Assembly (NCBI GenBank): GCA_947259865.1
Contig: CAMYNZ010000079.1
Coordinates: 1 to 16,827, forward strand
Reading direction: 5' to 3'
Source of the DNA: an uncultured Desulfobacterales bacterium
GTDB lineage: Bacteria; Desulfobacterota; Desulfobacteria; Desulfobacterales; G020354645
DNA: 16,827 nt
Of the stretch, positions 14,648 to 16,827 are shown piece by piece. Position numbers and translations under genes: made by a program. Each line of letters begins with the position of its first letter. The first letter of the stretch is position 1. The notes beneath the pieces were generated by a model. That model did not search any database and was not told the DNA's origin. It saw only the letters and a list, made by a program, of their open reading frames with translations.

Positions 14648-15307
14648 CTATTGTACGCCTGTAATTAGAAAATCGGATACCAGATTGATCATTCCCCATA
14701 TGGCATCCGCCGCCAGATGGCGCTCGATGGATCGATCGAATAAAATCGATAGATTTGCTTCGAATTCATCATCTCCTACCCACAGCAGATAATAAAGGGG
14801 TATCTTTGGAAAGGGCGTAATTTCAAAGGCAGCATCCGCCATATCCAATGCTTTGCCCCCCAGCTTTTCGGCCGCTGATCGAAATGCCCCCGGATTCTGC
14901 CCGTAAAGGTTTAACAATGGACGCGTTTCTAGCAAATGGGGTCCCTGAAAAAAATGCGAATCCTTGAGATCCCGCACACTGATCAGCTCGTGCACCGGAC
15001 ACTCACGGCTGACATTCAGAAGGTATACGAGCGTCAGGAGTTCAAGGCGAGGATGGTCGACGTTGACCCAGCGGTCATCGATAAAATTGCGGATGCATCT
15101 ATTTTCAAGATCAACCCGCAATTCTATGGCCAGAAAAGGAAGCAACAACTCGCCGGCGGGGCCGACCCTGGCCAGCGACCGCTCGCAAAGTTCATCCATG
15201 TTCAAATTTTTCAAATCATCCCAGTAAACGGGGAGCGCGGCGACGGACTCACCGGATGATTGTCGCGACGAAGCCATTTGTTTGTTTTTTCTCGCCTGCA
15301 TAATCAA
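14648..15307 (-). CDS. DUF3786 domain protein
   Basis: 219 aa, soluble, no signal peptide or membrane helix. It matches what is known of the DUF3786 family, found mainly in Desulfobacterota, Clostridia and other anaerobes: a central LELLTLVYLLNVS block (88-100), VHELISVRDLKDSHFF (105-120) and the most typical C-terminal IPLYYLLWVGDDEFEANLSI (169-188) with LFDRSIERHLAADAIW. No function is established; other family members are often next to corrinoid or Fe-S genes. The frame opens at TTG 15307, which overlaps the rlmD stop; ATG 15301 is close to it, and ATG 15277 (MASSRQSSG) is a third option with AGGCGAG upstream. Tight linkage to rlmD indicates one transcript. Confidence 0.8.
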   Translation of the reverse strand: MIMQARKNKQMASSRQSSGESVAALPVYWDDLKNLNMDELCERSLARVGPAGELLLPFLAIELRVDLENRCIRNFIDDRWVNVDHPRLELLTLVYLLNVSRECPVHELISVRDLKDSHFFQGPHLLETRPLLNLYGQNPGAFRSAAEKLGGKALDMADAAFEITPFPKIPLYYLLWVGDDEFEANLSILFDRSIERHLAADAIWGMINLVSDFLITGVQ

Positions 15308-16695
15308 ATAATATGTTCTAACCTTGCCACCGACTCAATATGATAGGTGTGGGGGAACATGTCAACCGGTTGAACCTCCAGCACCCGGTAAGAATCTTGC
15401 AGCAGGGCAAGATCCCTGGCCAGTGTGGACGGATTGCAGGAAACATATACGATTCTGGTCGGACGCATTTCCAGAACCTGCTTAATGACCTTTTTGTGCA
15501 TCCCTGCTCTGGGTGGATCTATTATCATTACCTCCGGCTGGCCGGCTAGCTGGGATAAACATACGTTGATATCCCCTTGCACGAATCGGCAATTTGAAAT
15601 TTTATTTCTGCGGCAGTTACGGATGGCATCGGCTACCGCGTGGCCGGAAATCTCAACTCCGATAACCTCCCGGGCAGAATCGGAAAGACAAATAGCTATG
15701 GCACCGGTGCCGCTGTATAAATCGACAACACTTTCGCCACCGCTAAGCCCTGCAAATTGTTTGACGATAGTGTATAAATGGTCGGCACCCCTGGAGTTGG
15801 TCTGAAAAAAAGAGTTGGCTGATATCTCGAATTCAAAAGAACCAATTTTATCTTTGATTACCGAATCGCCCCCCAGGCAGATTTCATATTCCCCGTTGGT
15901 AATAGCAGCCTTGCGTGCAGTAATATTGTTCATCACCGAGATGATGTCGGGGTATTTATCCATCAAAAGATCTGCAAGCGGCTGCACCTGGGCCCGATCC
16001 TCGGCGGCCGTGATGACATTAACCATCCATTGGTTGTTGGCCACTGAATGGCGCAGCATCAAAAATCGCCAAAACCCAATATGGGTCTTGAGACCGTATA
16101 CGGCTGCATCCGAGTTTTTGATATATTTTCTGACATCCGCTAAAATACTGTTACCGAGCTCCGGCTGTAACAAACAGGTCTGGATATCCAATACTTTATA
16201 AAAAGTTCCCGGCACATGCAGACCGATCGCAAAGCCCTTAACCTTGCTTTGTTTGTCCATCTCCTGGGGCATGAGCCATTCACGATCGGAACAGGAGAAC
16301 TCCATTTTGTTTCGATAAGCAAATTCTTTGGGGGAAGCGATTGTTGGCTGCACCGCAATCCCTTTTATCGATCCGATATGTTCCAGGGATTCGATAACAT
16401 GCTGTCTTTTGTAATCAAGCTGTTTGTCGTAGGCCAAAAACTGCCATTTACAGCCCCCGCAAGTGCCACTGTATATGCAGGGGGCCTGGATTCTGTCCCC
16501 GGACGGCTCCATCAGTTCCGTAAGCCGGGCTTCGGCATAATTTTTCTTTTTCCTGATGATCCGGGCCCTGACCCGATCTCCCGGGATCGCCTGGTCGACA
16601 AATACGGCCAGCCCGTCGAGCCGAGCCATACCCTTTCCGCCAAAAGCGATAGCCGTGATCTCCAGTTCCACAACTTGACCCTTTTTTACAGCCAT
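15304..16695 (-). CDS. rlmD: 23S rRNA (uracil-C5) methyltransferase, RlmD/RumA type
   Basis: 463 aa SAM-dependent m5U methyltransferase. Domains in order: TRAM RNA-binding domain (about 1-60); [4Fe-4S] cluster cysteines C73-x5-C79-x2-C82 (CIYSGTCGGC) with C174 as likely fourth ligand; then the Rossmann methyltransferase with DLYSGTGAIAI (325-335), DPPRAGMHKK (393-402), the catalytic cysteine in VSCNPSTLARD (418-428, C420), and the closing PVDMFPHTYHIESVARL. The cluster motif supports RlmD rather than TrmA. RlmD acts on U1939 of E. coli 23S rRNA, but some relatives (RlmCD) modify two sites, so site specificity is not certain. ATG 16695 has AGGG 9 nt upstream. It is the first gene of the visible transcript with the DUF3786 gene. 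Confidence 0.93.
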   Translation of the reverse strand: MAVKKGQVVELEITAIAFGGKGMARLDGLAVFVDQAIPGDRVRARIIRKKKNYAEARLTELMEPSGDRIQAPCIYSGTCGGCKWQFLAYDKQLDYKRQHVIESLEHIGSIKGIAVQPTIASPKEFAYRNKMEFSCSDREWLMPQEMDKQSKVKGFAIGLHVPGTFYKVLDIQTCLLQPELGNSILADVRKYIKNSDAAVYGLKTHIGFWRFLMLRHSVANNQWMVNVITAAEDRAQVQPLADLLMDKYPDIISVMNNITARKAAITNGEYEICLGGDSVIKDKIGSFEFEISANSFFQTNSRGADHLYTIVKQFAGLSGGESVVDLYSGTGAIAICLSDSAREVIGVEISGHAVADAIRNCRRNKISNCRFVQGDINVCLSQLAGQPEVMIIDPPRAGMHKKVIKQVLEMRPTRIVYVSCNPSTLARDLALLQDSYRVLEVQPVDMFPHTYHIESVARLEHII

Positions 16696-16716
16696 CTGAT
16701 TCAGCCCTATTAGGAG

Positions 16717-16745
16717 GGTTCAAAGGTTCAGAGGTTCAGGGTTCA
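16717..16745. repeat. Short tandem GGTTCA repeats
   Basis: Four GGTTCA copies start at 16717, 16725, 16733 and 16740, so the period is 8, 8, 7 bp with the pattern (A/G)AGGTTCA. They lie just upstream of rlmD, 22 bp from its ATG. Read on the minus strand they are TGAACC repeats. No coding potential. Confidence 0.7.
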
Positions 16746-16805
16746 GAGTTAAACGAAAAATCAAAAGGGTTGAATTGTGAGCCCTGAACAATGAGCCCAT
16801 AACCT

Positions 16806-16827
16806 ATTACCCATTACCCATCACCCA
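16806..16827. repeat. 7-bp tandem repeat ATTACCC, continuing past the window edge
   Basis: Two exact ATTACCC units (16806-16819) are followed by ATCACCC (16820-16826) and the first base of a next unit; the array probably continues to the right. On the minus strand it reads GGGTAAT. Together with the GGTTCA units it forms a simple-repeat tract between rlmD and whatever lies upstream. Confidence 0.65.

Noticed and set aside
15304..15306. TGA stop of rlmD as a selenocysteine codon, given tRNA-Sec nearby
   Set aside because: The RlmD C-terminus is already complete at this point (PHTYHIESVARL), and readthrough would give no family sequence.
1..16827. CRISPR array, rRNA, insertion sequence with transposase
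   Set aside because: No regularly spaced 25-40 bp repeats, rRNA motifs or transposase-like ORFs were seen; the only repeats are the short tracts and the MITE-like element listed.

Overview
The window looks like chromosomal DNA of a Desulfobacterota (deltaproteobacterial) anaerobe of the Desulfobacteraceae type. This is inferred from the gene mix: a DUF3786 protein, a TMTC-like GT-C/TPR protein, a VKOR-DsbA fusion, LarC, FeoAB, a selenocysteine tRNA, and a sigma-54-controlled type IVa pilin beside its PilR regulator. No database search was possible. Every recognisable protein gene is on the minus strand. Only tRNA-Sec and one small doubtful ORF are on the plus strand.

Right to left (direction of transcription): short tandem heptamer-like repeats at the right edge; rlmD overlapping a DUF3786 gene; a decayed EamA-type transporter (pseudogene); feoA-feoB, an Fe(II) uptake pair whose last codons run antisense into tRNA-Sec; then a 758-bp stretch (10853-11610) holding one small two-helix membrane ORF. 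Next is a housekeeping run, larC, pgpA, lepB, pyrC, ending with pilR.

After pilR comes a 598-bp non-coding region with hairpins, a TTGACA/TGTCAA dyad and a very good -24/-12 promoter in front of pilA. pilA ends at a strong intrinsic terminator. Beyond a 142-bp MITE-like element lies a second cluster: a TMTC-like GT-C/TPR protein, a VKOR-DsbA thiol oxidase, and a GT39-like membrane glycosyltransferase that runs off the left edge.

The most interesting reading, an inference, is that the left third is a pilus expression and maturation locus. PilR and sigma-54 would turn on pilA; the pilin has two cysteines that a VKOR-DsbA enzyme could oxidise; and two GT-C-fold lipid-dependent glycosyltransferases could modify pilin or other exported proteins. 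The second interesting point is feoB: it loses family similarity just before tRNA-Sec, lacks the expected final membrane helix, and ends inside the antisense strand of the tRNA, which suggests 3' rearrangement at selC.
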